A DNA stretch of 38,604 nucleotides, taken from positions 1 to 38,604 of IMG/VR virus record IMGVR_UViG_3300013297_000012. One strand, 5' to 3'. Shown piece after piece: positions 8,672-17,512 of the stretch. A program made the translations under genes and the position numbers. This stretch comes from a virus. A model generated the notes under the pieces. It did not search any database. It saw nothing but the letters and a program-made list of their open reading frames with translations, and was not told the origin of the DNA. The number at the start of each line of letters is the position of its first letter. The first letter of the stretch is position 1.

Positions 8672-9703
8672 TCAGGCGAAGAAGTGCTTGATGCCGTGAA
8701 GGCCGCCGTTGCCGTTCGCGTTGACCTGATTGTCAGCTACGAGACCCACACGAATTTCCGACACACCGTCGGGCGTCATGAGAGGCTCATAGGAACCACG
8801 CGGCTCGAACGTGGTTGCCGTAGCGGGATCGGTCAAGTCCGGAAGCGAGAAGTGCGTCGGCGTCAACGTGACACCAACGGTATCGCCACCAGCACCAGCC
8901 GCAGCCGCGCCAACGATTTCGATCAGATCGCCAGTACGGAAACGGTTGTTCGAACGATAACCCACCGTCGCAGGCGTACCACGAACGAGTGCCTTGGAAG
9001 CCGTCACCGGAGTCACGGTCAAGCCACCAATCGCTGTACCGCCCAAGTTGACGGTAATGACGGGATTGGTACCACCGCCAGCACCGTAACCGAACGCATA
9101 CAAGTCCTTGACGAAACCGGGGAACGGAGCATCGACAATGACCGAACCACCCGAAATCGCAAGGGCTGCGGGACGAGTAACTTCGTACGTGGTGTCACGC
9201 TTGTAGATCGGGATTTGGATGCCGTTCTCCTTCGCGTAAGCCAGATCACCCTTGTATGGAAGGCCGAACCGCCAGCCAGTGCCAAGGTTGAACGTGACCG
9301 CGTTCGTGGAAGGCGTGATAATCTTCGTGGCAGTCACACGATAGAAACACTTCTTCCCGTACAGAGCACCCGTACCGCCAGAAGCACCCGTGAAGCGTTC
9401 GATCATGGGCTGACCAAGATAGTCATACCCATAGACGTCTACAACATGAGCGTTGCCGGGGTTGCCAGAGATTGCCAGCGTGACGGATCGACCATACGGA
9501 CTGTCAGCCGTATAGCTTGCAGCAACGACGGTATTTGCCGCCGCCTGAGCATTGGTCGCAGCCTGAATGCCGGAAGCTGCAACTGCCGCCGGCGTACCGA
9601 GAGAGAATTCGGTCGGAGCCGACGAGATCAAGGCACTTGAGTAGTTCATGGCCTTGACGTAGGAATTCACGCCCAAAAAGCGTGGGGAACGATCTTGATA
9701 CAT
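8672..9703 (-). CDS. Structural protein downstream of capsid, beta-rich
   Basis: This 343-aa protein is rich in Gly, Ala, Thr and Val with alternating strand patterns (VTLAISGNPGNAHVVDVYGYD, NPVITVNLGGTAIGGLTVTP) and few charges. This is the character of a virion surface or connector component. It starts directly at the stop of the 136-aa gene, so the two are translationally coupled. No repeat lies between them, unlike most neighbouring junctions. Its place between capsid and adaptor suggests a head or collar decoration protein, but I do not recognise a named family. Confidence 0.7.
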   Translation of the reverse strand: MYQDRSPRFLGVNSYVKAMNYSSALISSAPTEFSLGTPAAVAASGIQAATNAQAAANTVVAASYTADSPYGRSVTLAISGNPGNAHVVDVYGYDYLGQPMIERFTGASGGTGALYGKKCFYRVTATKIITPSTNAVTFNLGTGWRFGLPYKGDLAYAKENGIQIPIYKRDTTYEVTRPAALAISGGSVIVDAPFPGFVKDLYAFGYGAGGGTNPVITVNLGGTAIGGLTVTPVTASKALVRGTPATVGYRSNNRFRTGDLIEIVGAAAAGAGGDTVGVTLTPTHFSLPDLTDPATATTFEPRGSYEPLMTPDGVSEIRVGLVADNQVNANGNGGLHGIKHFFA

Positions 9704-10114
9704 TTACGCCGCCTCCGCATCTTCGAGTTCGACGCTCGGGTCGCGAATGAGGGTGATGACCCCACTCTTGGCCTGCGCCAACTGCATGACCTGTTTCTCA
9801 AGGTCTGCATAACCCTTGCGTCGCGTCTCGGCATCCTGACTGCGCATCATTTTGCCGATCTTCGAATTCGGGTCTTGCAGGCCCTGAATGTTCACGATGG
9901 GAGCTTCCTCGCTCACACCGTATTGCTTAAGGGCCTTCCGGTCCTTGAGGCGAACAACGTGTCCGCGCGGGCAGTAGACGAGATAACCAGCCGGTTCCTC
10001 CACGTCCGCCACCACCAGCCCTTTGGCTTTGGTCCACTTGTGAACCGGACGGCGAACAGTGCCTTCCAACTCCACAACCAGATATGCCAAACGGGCGCCA
10101 CTCTGCATCGTCAT
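9704..10114 (-). CDS. Small head-region protein of unknown function
   Basis: This 136-aa protein has a beta-rich first half (ARLAYLVVELEGTVRRPVHKW, PAGYLVYCPRGHVVRLKDRK) and a helical second half (IGKMMRSQDAETRRKGYADLE). AAGGA is about 8 bases before the first of two nearby ATGs. Its place directly behind the major capsid gene is where decoration or head-stabilising proteins are encoded in many phages; that is inference from order. There is no Cys pair to suggest metal binding (only one Cys) and no membrane segment. Confidence 0.7.
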   Translation of the reverse strand: MTMQSGARLAYLVVELEGTVRRPVHKWTKAKGLVVADVEEPAGYLVYCPRGHVVRLKDRKALKQYGVSEEAPIVNIQGLQDPNSKIGKMMRSQDAETRRKGYADLEKQVMQLAQAKSGVITLIRDPSVELEDAEAA

Positions 10115-10137
10115 TGACTCGATCCTTTCTCCTACCG

Positions 10138-10152
10138 TGTGTGAGTCACACA
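10138..10152. repeat. Palindrome TGTGTGAGTCACACA (exact)
   Basis: Between the capsid stop and the 136-aa gene; one of three left-arm copies with C as centre on the coding strand. Confidence 0.95.
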
Positions 10153-10156
10153 GTAA

Positions 10157-11125
10157 TCAGTTGGTGAGATATGCGTGGGTGCGGTACTGCCTCCAAGAGC
10201 AAAGCTGCCCTTCCCACACAACGCGGCGGCCAGTCGCATCCACGTTCCACGGAGCAACGAGCTTCTTGATCTTCATGTTGACGCCTTTCAGGACGTGCAA
10301 CGTGAGATATTCCTCGTTGACGAAATAGCAGGCATTCGGAGCCAGCTTCTCGTCGAACAGGAGGGGCTTTCCGTTGTGCGTGGTGCCGACGATGCCGAGG
10401 TTGATCAGCTTCTTCCCGGTGCCTGTATCAGACAACTGGATGCTGGTCTTGTCGCGCGCTGCGGCCTTGTGCATGCGATAGATGTTGCGACCGGCGAAAA
10501 TGACCGTCGGCTGCGGGGACTTCTGACCATCCGACTGACGGTTCAGATCGAGTTCGAGAATATCATCGAACGCTTCCTCAATGTTCTCCGGTGAGAGGGT
10601 ACCGGCGAAGTTGTACGAGGACGAACGCCACTGCGACTCGGCAGCAAGCGAAATGCCACCGACAGAGCCAGTGGTTGGATCGGCTGGAATGAGGTTGCCG
10701 AGACCATTCGGGTCCGTACCCGCACCGATCGACGTATGATAGGATGCGAACTGACGCGAAATCGACTCGTCCAGAGCCTTGATCTTGCCGGTCAAAATTT
10801 TGAAGATCGCGGCACGACCTTGGTTCTCGTCTTCTTCCTGATCCGAAATGATCAGCGAACCAACGACACGTGACATGAAGTATGAGACGGTCGTGAATTC
10901 GTTGGTCTGATCCACCGGCACAGTATCGTAATACTGCATCGACGTCACGTTCGGGTTGAGGCCGACGATCAGCGGATTGGAAATCTGCGGTCCGCCGTCT
11001 TCGACAACCACACGCTTTTTGGCGTGCAGGTAAGCACTCACAGTGCCGCTGATGGCCGAAGCCATGATCAGTTTGGCACGAGAGCGGGTCAACATAGCGT
11101 TGACAACCGTATCAAGTGTCGCCAT
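10157..11125 (-). CDS. Major capsid protein
   Basis: This 322-aa protein directly follows the scaffold gene, the usual order in podoviruses. It contains features of this capsid group: RVVVEDGGPQISNPLIVG near the start, MQYYDTVPVDQTNEFTTVSYF, a long helical spine (RAAIFKILTGKIKALDESISRQ) and an acceptor-strand region near the C-terminus (FVNEEYLTLHVLKGVNMKIK). The length suits an HK97-fold subunit without a fused delta domain, which agrees with a separate scaffold gene. A GAGGAAG sequence precedes the ATG, and a strong hairpin at 11144-11166 lies in the leader. Confidence 0.85.
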   Translation of the reverse strand: MATLDTVVNAMLTRSRAKLIMASAISGTVSAYLHAKKRVVVEDGGPQISNPLIVGLNPNVTSMQYYDTVPVDQTNEFTTVSYFMSRVVGSLIISDQEEDENQGRAAIFKILTGKIKALDESISRQFASYHTSIGAGTDPNGLGNLIPADPTTGSVGGISLAAESQWRSSSYNFAGTLSPENIEEAFDDILELDLNRQSDGQKSPQPTVIFAGRNIYRMHKAAARDKTSIQLSDTGTGKKLINLGIVGTTHNGKPLLFDEKLAPNACYFVNEEYLTLHVLKGVNMKIKKLVAPWNVDATGRRVVWEGQLCSWRQYRTHAYLTN

Positions 11126-11143
11126 TTTCTTCCTCGTCTCCGT

Positions 11144-11166
11144 GGAGGGGGCAATGCATCCCCTCC
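11144..11166 (-). promoter_or_regulatory. Hairpin in the capsid gene leader
   Basis: A perfect 7-bp inverted repeat, GGAGGGG / CCCCTCC, encloses 9 bases just upstream of the capsid ribosome-binding site. No T run follows it in the coding direction, so it is not an intrinsic terminator. It may stabilise or mark the processed end of the abundant capsid mRNA; this is inference. Confidence 0.6.
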
Positions 11167-11174
11167 GGTGATTT

Positions 11175-11189
11175 TGTGTGAGTCACATA
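11175..11189. repeat. Palindrome TGTGTGAGTCACATA
   Basis: Between the scaffold stop and the capsid leader hairpin. Confidence 0.92.
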
Positions 11190-11198
11190 AGGACTGAA

Positions 11199-12395
11199 TT
11201 ATCCCGTTGCACCCATCACACTACGCACGATGTCGTCATAACTCTCAGTGACAGGAGCAGGCTCATTACCAACTTGCCTACGACCATCACCGTTTCCGCC
11301 ACCACCGGGATTACCCCGACTAGTGGGCAGGCGCGGCTGTCCTTGCCGGTTTCGGAGACGCCCGTTCGGATGACCACCACCGCGTTGACGCTGTTGGGCA
11401 TTCCGTTCGAGGTTTAATTGCAGTCTGAGCCACACCTCGTTAAGAGACATATTGGCAAACTGCGGGTTCTCATAGATTTTTTGGATTGTCGCCAGATGCT
11501 GCCTAGCATCGGGGTTTGCAATCAGGAACTGCGAAAGTTCCCGCTTCGCATCCTCAACTTGCTGCGTGCTATTATTCTGTTGTTCACGCTGTTGAGCGGT
11601 TTGGTCGTTTAGCTGCTTGACGGGAGCCAATCCAGCATCAATCCGCTGTTGGACTAGGTTCATCAAAGCAGCAGGATCAAACCCACCCGGCTGTAGACCG
11701 AGTGAAGTCATATCTATACCACGTGCAGCCGCTCTTGTCAACATTGTTTTTATTGCTTCGACAGGCGACCTTTTGAACATGCTAGCAAGCTCAATTGCCT
11801 CTCTGTTCTCGCTATCAGTCAGTCCAGCACGCTGGTATTCGCTTCCATTCTGCTGCAATTGAGTCAATTGACGGTGCAAAGTGGTCCCGATTTCGACCGC
11901 CTGCTTCAAACGACCATCGATATCGTTGATGATGTTCTGTGCAGACTCCCGGATCGTGCCCAAATCCTGAGTACGCTTGTGCAACGTCGTGAACAGACGA
12001 GCCTCTTTACCCGCCTTGGCAATGATACGCTTGCCATCCGCAGACAGGATATTGCCCTTATTATCCGTCTTGATCTTGTCAACATCGAACTCGCCCTTCT
12101 GATTGGGCTTAGCTGCGAGGTTGTCTGGCTGCTGCTGACGGGGTTGCTGCTGCTGTTGACGCGGCTGCCGTTCCTGCTGTTGACGTGGAGGTGGTTCGTT
12201 GTCCGACAAATCATCATCGTCGTCCTGCGGCTCGTTCTCGAAATCGTCGTCTTGATCGAGGTCGCCCGGATCATCTTCAAGGCCCATCCCGTCAAAGGGA
12301 TTGTCCCTGTCCATACCCAAATCGTCGGCCGTGAGACCAAGCGACTCAGAGACGGTATCGATTGCGGTATTCCTATCAACGTTACGTGGTGCCAT
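11199..12395 (-). CDS. Capsid scaffold protein
   Basis: This 398-aa protein starts at the ATG with AGGAG upstream; an earlier in-frame ATG falls in the repeat and is not used. The N-terminus is strongly acidic (residues 28-70, repeated D and E), followed by a Gln-rich low-complexity stretch around residues 75-95. A long charged coiled coil covers roughly 130-330, and the C-terminus is Gly/Arg/Gln-rich. Acidic and helical composition, together with the position between portal and capsid, is typical of podovirus scaffolding proteins that fill the procapsid and then leave. Sequence alone does not show a protease. Confidence 0.8.
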   Translation of the reverse strand: MAPRNVDRNTAIDTVSESLGLTADDLGMDRDNPFDGMGLEDDPGDLDQDDDFENEPQDDDDDLSDNEPPPRQQQERQPRQQQQQPRQQQPDNLAAKPNQKGEFDVDKIKTDNKGNILSADGKRIIAKAGKEARLFTTLHKRTQDLGTIRESAQNIINDIDGRLKQAVEIGTTLHRQLTQLQQNGSEYQRAGLTDSENREAIELASMFKRSPVEAIKTMLTRAAARGIDMTSLGLQPGGFDPAALMNLVQQRIDAGLAPVKQLNDQTAQQREQQNNSTQQVEDAKRELSQFLIANPDARQHLATIQKIYENPQFANMSLNEVWLRLQLNLERNAQQRQRGGGHPNGRLRNRQGQPRLPTSRGNPGGGGNGDGRRQVGNEPAPVTESYDDIVRSVMGATG

Positions 12396-12413
12396 TTTAG
12401 TCTCCTGCAAGGC

Positions 12414-12428
12414 TGTGTGACTCACACA
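12414..12428. repeat. Palindrome TGTGTGACTCACACA (exact)
   Basis: Between the portal stop and the AGGAG of the scaffold gene; followed by a 2.2-kb gap without a site (portal gene). Confidence 0.95.
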
Positions 12429-12435
12429 AGCCTGT

Positions 12436-14640
12436 TTATTGCGCTACTGGTTGTGCCGATTGCGGCTGTTGAGACGCCGGTGCGCCTTCCGGTGTCCCAA
12501 TTTGTGCGAGCAAGAACTGCTTGATTTGAGCAGGGGGTACGCCTTGCTGTTGCATTTGAACGACCTTTGCCTTTGTCTGCTGAGGCAAGGCCTGTAGTTG
12601 TGCCATCGTATCTCCACCGCCACCACCACCCGGAGCCATTGCACCACCACCCGGCGCATTGTTCCCTTGCTGCATCGACGCTGTAGCTTCCTGTTCCAAA
12701 CTCTCCCAATCATCCGGCTTGATGACAACTTCCGAGAATGCATTCTGCAACACACGCAACATGATCTTGAACGCTGTCATTGGTGCCTTAGAAGCAAATT
12801 GCCCAATGCTCTGAGCAATCTGCACAGCCTCTTTCTTCTTAAATAGGCTGTTCGGCTTCTCCATCGTACCAGCAACACACTCAATCTGATAGTTCGAAGC
12901 AAACTGCTCACGGTCCATCTGCTGCCATTTCTGAGCCTGCTTAGCACCGATCAGTTTCGCCACGTCCTCTTGGGTGTAGTTCTGTACACAAAGTTCCGCG
13001 AGTGCTTGTGTAAGGTCGCTGACAGTGTCTTCAACGCTATCCGTCTTGGCCCCGACTGCCATACGTGCCGCATCTTGGTACGATTGTACTGCGGCCTCAT
13101 TCGTGTTTGTCTTAAATTGCGTACCCCGCAATGCATCGCTCGTATTCGAGATACGGTTGATCGACGCCATAATGGTGTCTTTATTAAATAGAGGGGCAAG
13201 TTGTTGGTCAAACGACGGCGGAACGAAAGCCTGAATAAAGTCGCCAAGTTTGCCTTCGCCCGCACGTACCCCCAGTAGTTTGACATCATTTTGCCCCTTA
13301 CCTCGAATGCCATTGACAAACTTCTCTGCCTCCTTCTGATCAACCTTATCTGAGTTGTAATAGAAGTAATCAAAGACAGTTCGTCGGATTTTCGCCACCT
13401 GTCGATTGATGTCATTCACTTCATCCTGTTGATCGAGGTAATAAGCCGTTTCGCCGACACTGACAACACCGCCAGTGGACATGCCAAACGAGCTAATGAA
13501 GTACGGATAGAACCGTGAAATGTTCAACGGATCATCCCAAACCCAAAGCGGCCACGTCCAATCGTCACGGTGAAAGAGCATGACACGACGCAAAGCTTTG
13601 TCCCACACGAGATAGCATTCCGTGTAATACAGGTTCTGGTATGCTGCACGTTCATCGTTCTGATGCTTCGTGACACTGTTAATCGGATCAGAAGTGCCCA
13701 ACGCATCAAGCACCATTCCCAAACCGTCGTCACGCGTACCACTATTAGTTGTAAAGCTCGCCTTGTGTGTCGGCTTGTAAACATACACACGAGCCTTATC
13801 GTCTTCCTCGTCCTCGTCTTCGCATGGCTGTGTGTACTGAGCAACGAGTGCAGCCGTCTTGAAGAAAATCTTTTCGATCATCCACTTACCATCAAGACCA
13901 TCATCATCCTCTGCATACGGATCGACAATGAGGTTCTGAGGCAGCACGTTGCCAAGCTTCGGGCCACTCTTTTCGAACACTTCCATCTGAGCTTCAAGAG
14001 CTTCAATCTCGCCGTAAATCTGCTCAGCCTCAACCATATCCTTGGCCTTAACCAGCTTGTCAGACAACTCCTGCATTGTCTGCATAGCCTGCTCAGAGCT
14101 ATCGTCTTTCTTAGTCCAATCCAGCTTGAGGATACCAAAATTGGCAAGCAAAGAGAAGCCAATCATACGTCTGATCTTCGGCTTGGCATTCAACAGATAC
14201 TTGCCACGGATCAGAACATTGACCAGTGACTTGATCACACCAGCCATATCGGCATCGTCTTCGTCAATCGTGTTGACCGCAATATCCGGGTCTTGCGAAT
14301 AGATAGCAGGCAACATGACATTGAGGTTCGAGTAAACGATGTTCTCTGTCGAGTCACCACGCTTAAACAACCCTCTCGGAGTACGCAATTCTCCGGTCTG
14401 ATTGTTGTTGTAATACATGAACGTTTCGTCCCATGCCTTATAGATCAACTCATAAGCAACGAGAGCGGCATCAAGACGCTTTTTCCAGAGCGTACCGACC
14501 GCACGAGAGATCGCAATCTTCGAACCCTTGTAAACACGAAACAAAGGCTCAGGGGTAGCTTCTTCGACTGGTTCCTCAGTCGCCTTATCCAAGTCAAACA
14601 CTTCGCCGTCGTCTTGAGGAATGTCGTCGTCGATTGCCAT
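12436..14640 (-). CDS. Portal protein
   Basis: At 734 aa this has the size of P22-type portals. It has an acidic N-terminus and then the helical region WKKRLDAALVAYELIYKAWDE. Next comes YNNNQTGELRTPRGLFKRGDS and a central part with PQNLIVDPYAEDDDGLDGKW, the motif where such portals name an expected position. A coiled stretch lies at about 195-235. A Gln-rich C-terminal barrel-like tail ends in a Pro/Gln-rich sequence. It forms the dodecameric DNA gate of the capsid. Neighbours (terminase and lysis genes upstream, scaffold and capsid downstream) support the call. Confidence 0.9.
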   Translation of the reverse strand: MAIDDDIPQDDGEVFDLDKATEEPVEEATPEPLFRVYKGSKIAISRAVGTLWKKRLDAALVAYELIYKAWDETFMYYNNNQTGELRTPRGLFKRGDSTENIVYSNLNVMLPAIYSQDPDIAVNTIDEDDADMAGVIKSLVNVLIRGKYLLNAKPKIRRMIGFSLLANFGILKLDWTKKDDSSEQAMQTMQELSDKLVKAKDMVEAEQIYGEIEALEAQMEVFEKSGPKLGNVLPQNLIVDPYAEDDDGLDGKWMIEKIFFKTAALVAQYTQPCEDEDEEDDKARVYVYKPTHKASFTTNSGTRDDGLGMVLDALGTSDPINSVTKHQNDERAAYQNLYYTECYLVWDKALRRVMLFHRDDWTWPLWVWDDPLNISRFYPYFISSFGMSTGGVVSVGETAYYLDQQDEVNDINRQVAKIRRTVFDYFYYNSDKVDQKEAEKFVNGIRGKGQNDVKLLGVRAGEGKLGDFIQAFVPPSFDQQLAPLFNKDTIMASINRISNTSDALRGTQFKTNTNEAAVQSYQDAARMAVGAKTDSVEDTVSDLTQALAELCVQNYTQEDVAKLIGAKQAQKWQQMDREQFASNYQIECVAGTMEKPNSLFKKKEAVQIAQSIGQFASKAPMTAFKIMLRVLQNAFSEVVIKPDDWESLEQEATASMQQGNNAPGGGAMAPGGGGGGDTMAQLQALPQQTKAKVVQMQQQGVPPAQIKQFLLAQIGTPEGAPASQQPQSAQPVAQ

Positions 14641-14653
14641 TGCCCTGATCCTT

Positions 14654-14668
14654 TGTGTGAGTCACACA
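14654..14668. repeat. Palindrome TGTGTGAGTCACACA (exact)
   Basis: Between the holin stop and the portal ATG. Confidence 0.95.
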
Positions 14669-14671
14669 GAC

Positions 14672-15280
14672 TTACTTTGACTTGATTGCCTTCGCGAGTG
14701 ACTTGATCACACCGTCAGGCTGCTGACCCGTAACCGCTGCTACCTTCTCCTGTGTGGACTGGTTATGAATGTACCCAAGTAGGCCAAAACGGAGACCGTA
14801 CCACGACAGAAAAAACGACAAGCTCTCACTAACCGCCTTAAAGATATTCGGATCGAACACAATCGAGTAGAGGATAACCCAACTCGTTGCCGTAGCTTCG
14901 AGGCCCACCGAATAGCCATAGATGTTCCTCCATGCCCACCACTTCTGTCCCGTAGCAAGCTCTGCACGCATTGTCGCATTGATCGACTCAGACTGTGCCG
15001 AGTTTGCCTCATAATAGGCTTTCGCCATGTCAGCGAGACCTTGCCACTTCGATGCAGCTTCTCGTTCCGCTGCCTCAATCTTCTCTGATGCACTCGGATC
15101 GTTCGTGATCGCAGTAGCAATTGCTCCCGGATCGTTCTCAACGCCCAATGCATCAGCGAGAATTTGACCGGCTTGCTTACCGATAAAACTCCCTGCTGGA
15201 ATAGGCAATAGACCGCCTACGATACCACCGATTGTCGGGGCAAGCGGTCCAATCATCTTTCCAATTGCAGCCCAATCCAT
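14672..15280 (-). CDS. Holin, GTA-type three-helix family
   Basis: This 202-aa protein starts at the ATG of MDWAAIGKMIG, two bases after the endolysin start block ends; longer versions would run into the endolysin gene. Hydrophobic segments lie at about residues 11-30 (PLAPTIGGIVGGLLPIPAG), 120-142 (RNIYGYSVGLEATATSWVIL) and 148-170 (SLSFFLSWYGLRFGLLG). The WWAWRN-YGYSVGLEA region resembles the three-helix holins first noted with gene transfer agents of alphaproteobacteria. It would make the membrane holes that release or activate the endolysin encoded directly upstream. Confidence 0.72.
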   Translation of the reverse strand: MDWAAIGKMIGPLAPTIGGIVGGLLPIPAGSFIGKQAGQILADALGVENDPGAIATAITNDPSASEKIEAAEREAASKWQGLADMAKAYYEANSAQSESINATMRAELATGQKWWAWRNIYGYSVGLEATATSWVILYSIVFDPNIFKAVSESLSFFLSWYGLRFGLLGYIHNQSTQEKVAAVTGQQPDGVIKSLAKAIKSK

Positions 15281-15281
15281 C

Positions 15282-15923
15282 TTACTTTTCCTCGTGAAAC
15301 TTTTGAATGAGAACATGAATAACAACCCCAATCACAATACCCACTGCAAGGATTGCGAGGATTGTCCAAGGGCTGGCATGACCGGCTGCGGCAGTCGTGG
15401 CAACTGCGGTCGTGCTGACCACAACCGACGAACCTGCAACCGTCTTAACCGTTGTCTTCGCGGGCGTTGGCTGCGTCCCATGAAAGACCATTGCCTGAGC
15501 CTGTGCCCATTCGGCATCAGTCATAGGATACGGTTCACCAGACTCATGCCAAGCCTGAGCCTTCATCAACTGTATGCCACGAGCCGACGAAAGGAATGCA
15601 GCATTGATCGTTGTGTCCGCAGTCAAACCCGGTACGCGAGCACACAAGAAATCAACATACTGCTGCCACGAATTACCACCAGACCAAGTCTTAATGGCAA
15701 CTGCGAGTGGCTTATTTCTATAATGACCACTATTCAACCAACGATCAAACTGACATGCAGCCCCTTGAACCTTCGTCGGGAAGTACGCAATACGATTACC
15801 CTGTCCCAAACCATCATTCAATGCCTCAGCTTTCGTGCTTCCCCACTTACGGGTAAAAGCATCATCCCATGAAGCACCGGGATTGTTACTCCGGATTGGA
15901 GCCGGAATACGTACCATCATCAT
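15282..15923 (-). CDS. Endolysin (muramidase/transglycosylase-like) with C-terminal membrane anchor
   Basis: This 213-aa protein has AGGAGG 7 bases before the first of three consecutive ATGs. The N-terminal domain carries the IRSNNPG motif and QGAACQFDRWLNSGHYRNKP with LAVAIKTWSGGNSWQQYVDFL. I know this pattern from phage lysozyme-like cell-wall hydrolases. After a Thr/Val-rich linker the protein ends with a clear transmembrane helix (residues about 186-207, WTILAILAVGIVIGVVIHVLI) and a charged tail. A C-terminal anchor is uncommon for an endolysin. The gene is one base away from the holin gene, making a lysis pair. Confidence 0.68.
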   Translation of the reverse strand: MMMVRIPAPIRSNNPGASWDDAFTRKWGSTKAEALNDGLGQGNRIAYFPTKVQGAACQFDRWLNSGHYRNKPLAVAIKTWSGGNSWQQYVDFLCARVPGLTADTTINAAFLSSARGIQLMKAQAWHESGEPYPMTDAEWAQAQAMVFHGTQPTPAKTTVKTVAGSSVVVSTTAVATTAAAGHASPWTILAILAVGIVIGVVIHVLIQKFHEEK

Positions 15924-15935
15924 TTCCTGTCCTCC

Positions 15936-15950
15936 TGTGTGACTCACATA
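15936..15950. repeat. Palindrome TGTGTGACTCACATA
   Basis: Between the terminase stop and the AGGAGG of the endolysin gene. Confidence 0.92.
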
Positions 15951-15957
15951 GACCTTA

Positions 15958-17496
15958 TCATGCGTCTTCGGTTTCGTCAACCTCCCGCCAAAACATCCAT
16001 TCGGGCGGTAATGCACTCGAAGGCACCTCGATATCGCTTGCTTTCGGCAAATGACTGAGCAAATATTTAGTCATATCCATAGCGTGATCGTTCTGATGGT
16101 CAGCCGGTTCGTCGATAGCTTGTCCTGCTGGATTGCGTTTCCAGTAGTAATTAGTGATTTCACTCTCGAAAAAGTCGTCTTCGAGGTCGTCAACCACATA
16201 AAGAAGCGACGATTTCAACTCTCCCGTGATCGGATGCGGGATATCAAACCGTCCATTTAGGTAGCCACTTACCTTTGCTAGCCCCTGAACGATGTCATTA
16301 TTCGCTGGCCGCATGTGCAAATGATACTCGTCACGATAGATTTTCGCGATAGTAGCACCTGTATCCTTCAATCCCGCAATGACAACAGGCTTGAAAATGG
16401 CCGGATCAGCCTCGATAGCACGCGAAAAATCAAGATCGTAATGGGTATATTTCTCCCTGATCTCTGCGATAGCGTCCGGTTGCTCTGTGTAATGGAAGTT
16501 TCGACGATAGAAACCATCGAACAAAATCACACGTCCCCAATCGTCCACCATCGATAGCCCATAACATGACGGGCTTGTGAGACCAAAATCGTATGCTTCA
16601 ACGATCTTGATCCTAACATGACGCTTCAAGCACTCAGTCAAATGGTGCAAGAACTGTTCACGAGTAAGCACATTTCGCTCACGAGAATACTCGCTGTAAA
16701 CGAGACCCTCATAAGCGACATACTTACCCTCTAGATACCTCTCCTTCTGCTGCCCACGATACAAGCTCTCCAACGTCGCCATGTAGTCGCGAGTAAGGTT
16801 CGCCGCATTAGTGTACGTGCTCCCTTCAAACAACTCAATCAGAGGCGTGCCAGTGTCCGGATCAACCAAGAGATTAGGCTTCTTAACACCCGACTTCTTC
16901 CAAATGAGGTATGGCTGGACCACTTCTTTAAAGAACCAATTCGGGGAGGGGTTCGCAGTAAGGACAAGCCAACGAGGCCCCGAAGAAGGCATCGAAGGGT
17001 CTTCCTGTTCACCCGCAGGAGGTCGATAAGGAGTAGTTCCACGAAGTCGGCCAGCCAAATCAAGGAAGTCTTTATGAGTAATGCCGGGGTCTTCAATCTG
17101 ATCCACCACAATCCAGTCATAAGTAGCAGACAGAAGATTTGAGCTTGTAGTGCCATCAGCCGTCATTTTTCCGCGTTGTGCAATGTACCGGAAGTTAATA
17201 ATGGAACCATTGGTCAGATAAAGAGTGTTGTCCTCCTGCGTTGGCATCTTCTTGATCCAATGCTTCGGGCACCACTTGTACACTTCCTTTCGGATAGTGT
17301 CGTTGAGTTTCGGGTACGTCTCGCGAGCAATCAAGCCGTTGCTTCCCGGATAATCTTTGGCGAGGCGCAATGCCTTGGTCACGACAGCGGCAGTAGTCTT
17401 GCCGTTCGCAAAGCCACCGCCAAATATTTGTATCTTCGCACGACTCTCCGAGAATTGCCATTGGAGACTCCCACGCTCAAGACGATAATTAGGCAT
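15958..17496 (-). CDS. Terminase large subunit
   Basis: This 512-aa packaging motor has an ATPase domain with a Walker A-like loop at residues 26-34 (GGGFANGKT), a Walker B at 129-135 (IVVDQIE) and a coupling motif around 178-183 (VLTANP). The nuclease domain shows acidic residues at D303 (EAYDFGL), D364 (EADPAIF) and D470/D474 (HQNDHAMDMTKY). It cuts and packages DNA at the portal. The ATG lies 1 base after a palindromic repeat and has no other ribosome-binding sequence. Confidence 0.92.
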   Translation of the reverse strand: MPNYRLERGSLQWQFSESRAKIQIFGGGFANGKTTAAVVTKALRLAKDYPGSNGLIARETYPKLNDTIRKEVYKWCPKHWIKKMPTQEDNTLYLTNGSIINFRYIAQRGKMTADGTTSSNLLSATYDWIVVDQIEDPGITHKDFLDLAGRLRGTTPYRPPAGEQEDPSMPSSGPRWLVLTANPSPNWFFKEVVQPYLIWKKSGVKKPNLLVDPDTGTPLIELFEGSTYTNAANLTRDYMATLESLYRGQQKERYLEGKYVAYEGLVYSEYSRERNVLTREQFLHHLTECLKRHVRIKIVEAYDFGLTSPSCYGLSMVDDWGRVILFDGFYRRNFHYTEQPDAIAEIREKYTHYDLDFSRAIEADPAIFKPVVIAGLKDTGATIAKIYRDEYHLHMRPANNDIVQGLAKVSGYLNGRFDIPHPITGELKSSLLYVVDDLEDDFFESEITNYYWKRNPAGQAIDEPADHQNDHAMDMTKYLLSHLPKASDIEVPSSALPPEWMFWREVDETEDA

Positions 17497-17497
17497 C

Positions 17498-17512
17498 TGT
17501 GTGACTCACACT
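17498..17512. repeat. Palindrome TGTGTGACTCACACT
   Basis: On the coding strand it begins within the TAG stop of the propeller-like gene and ends 1 base before the terminase ATG. Confidence 0.95.
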
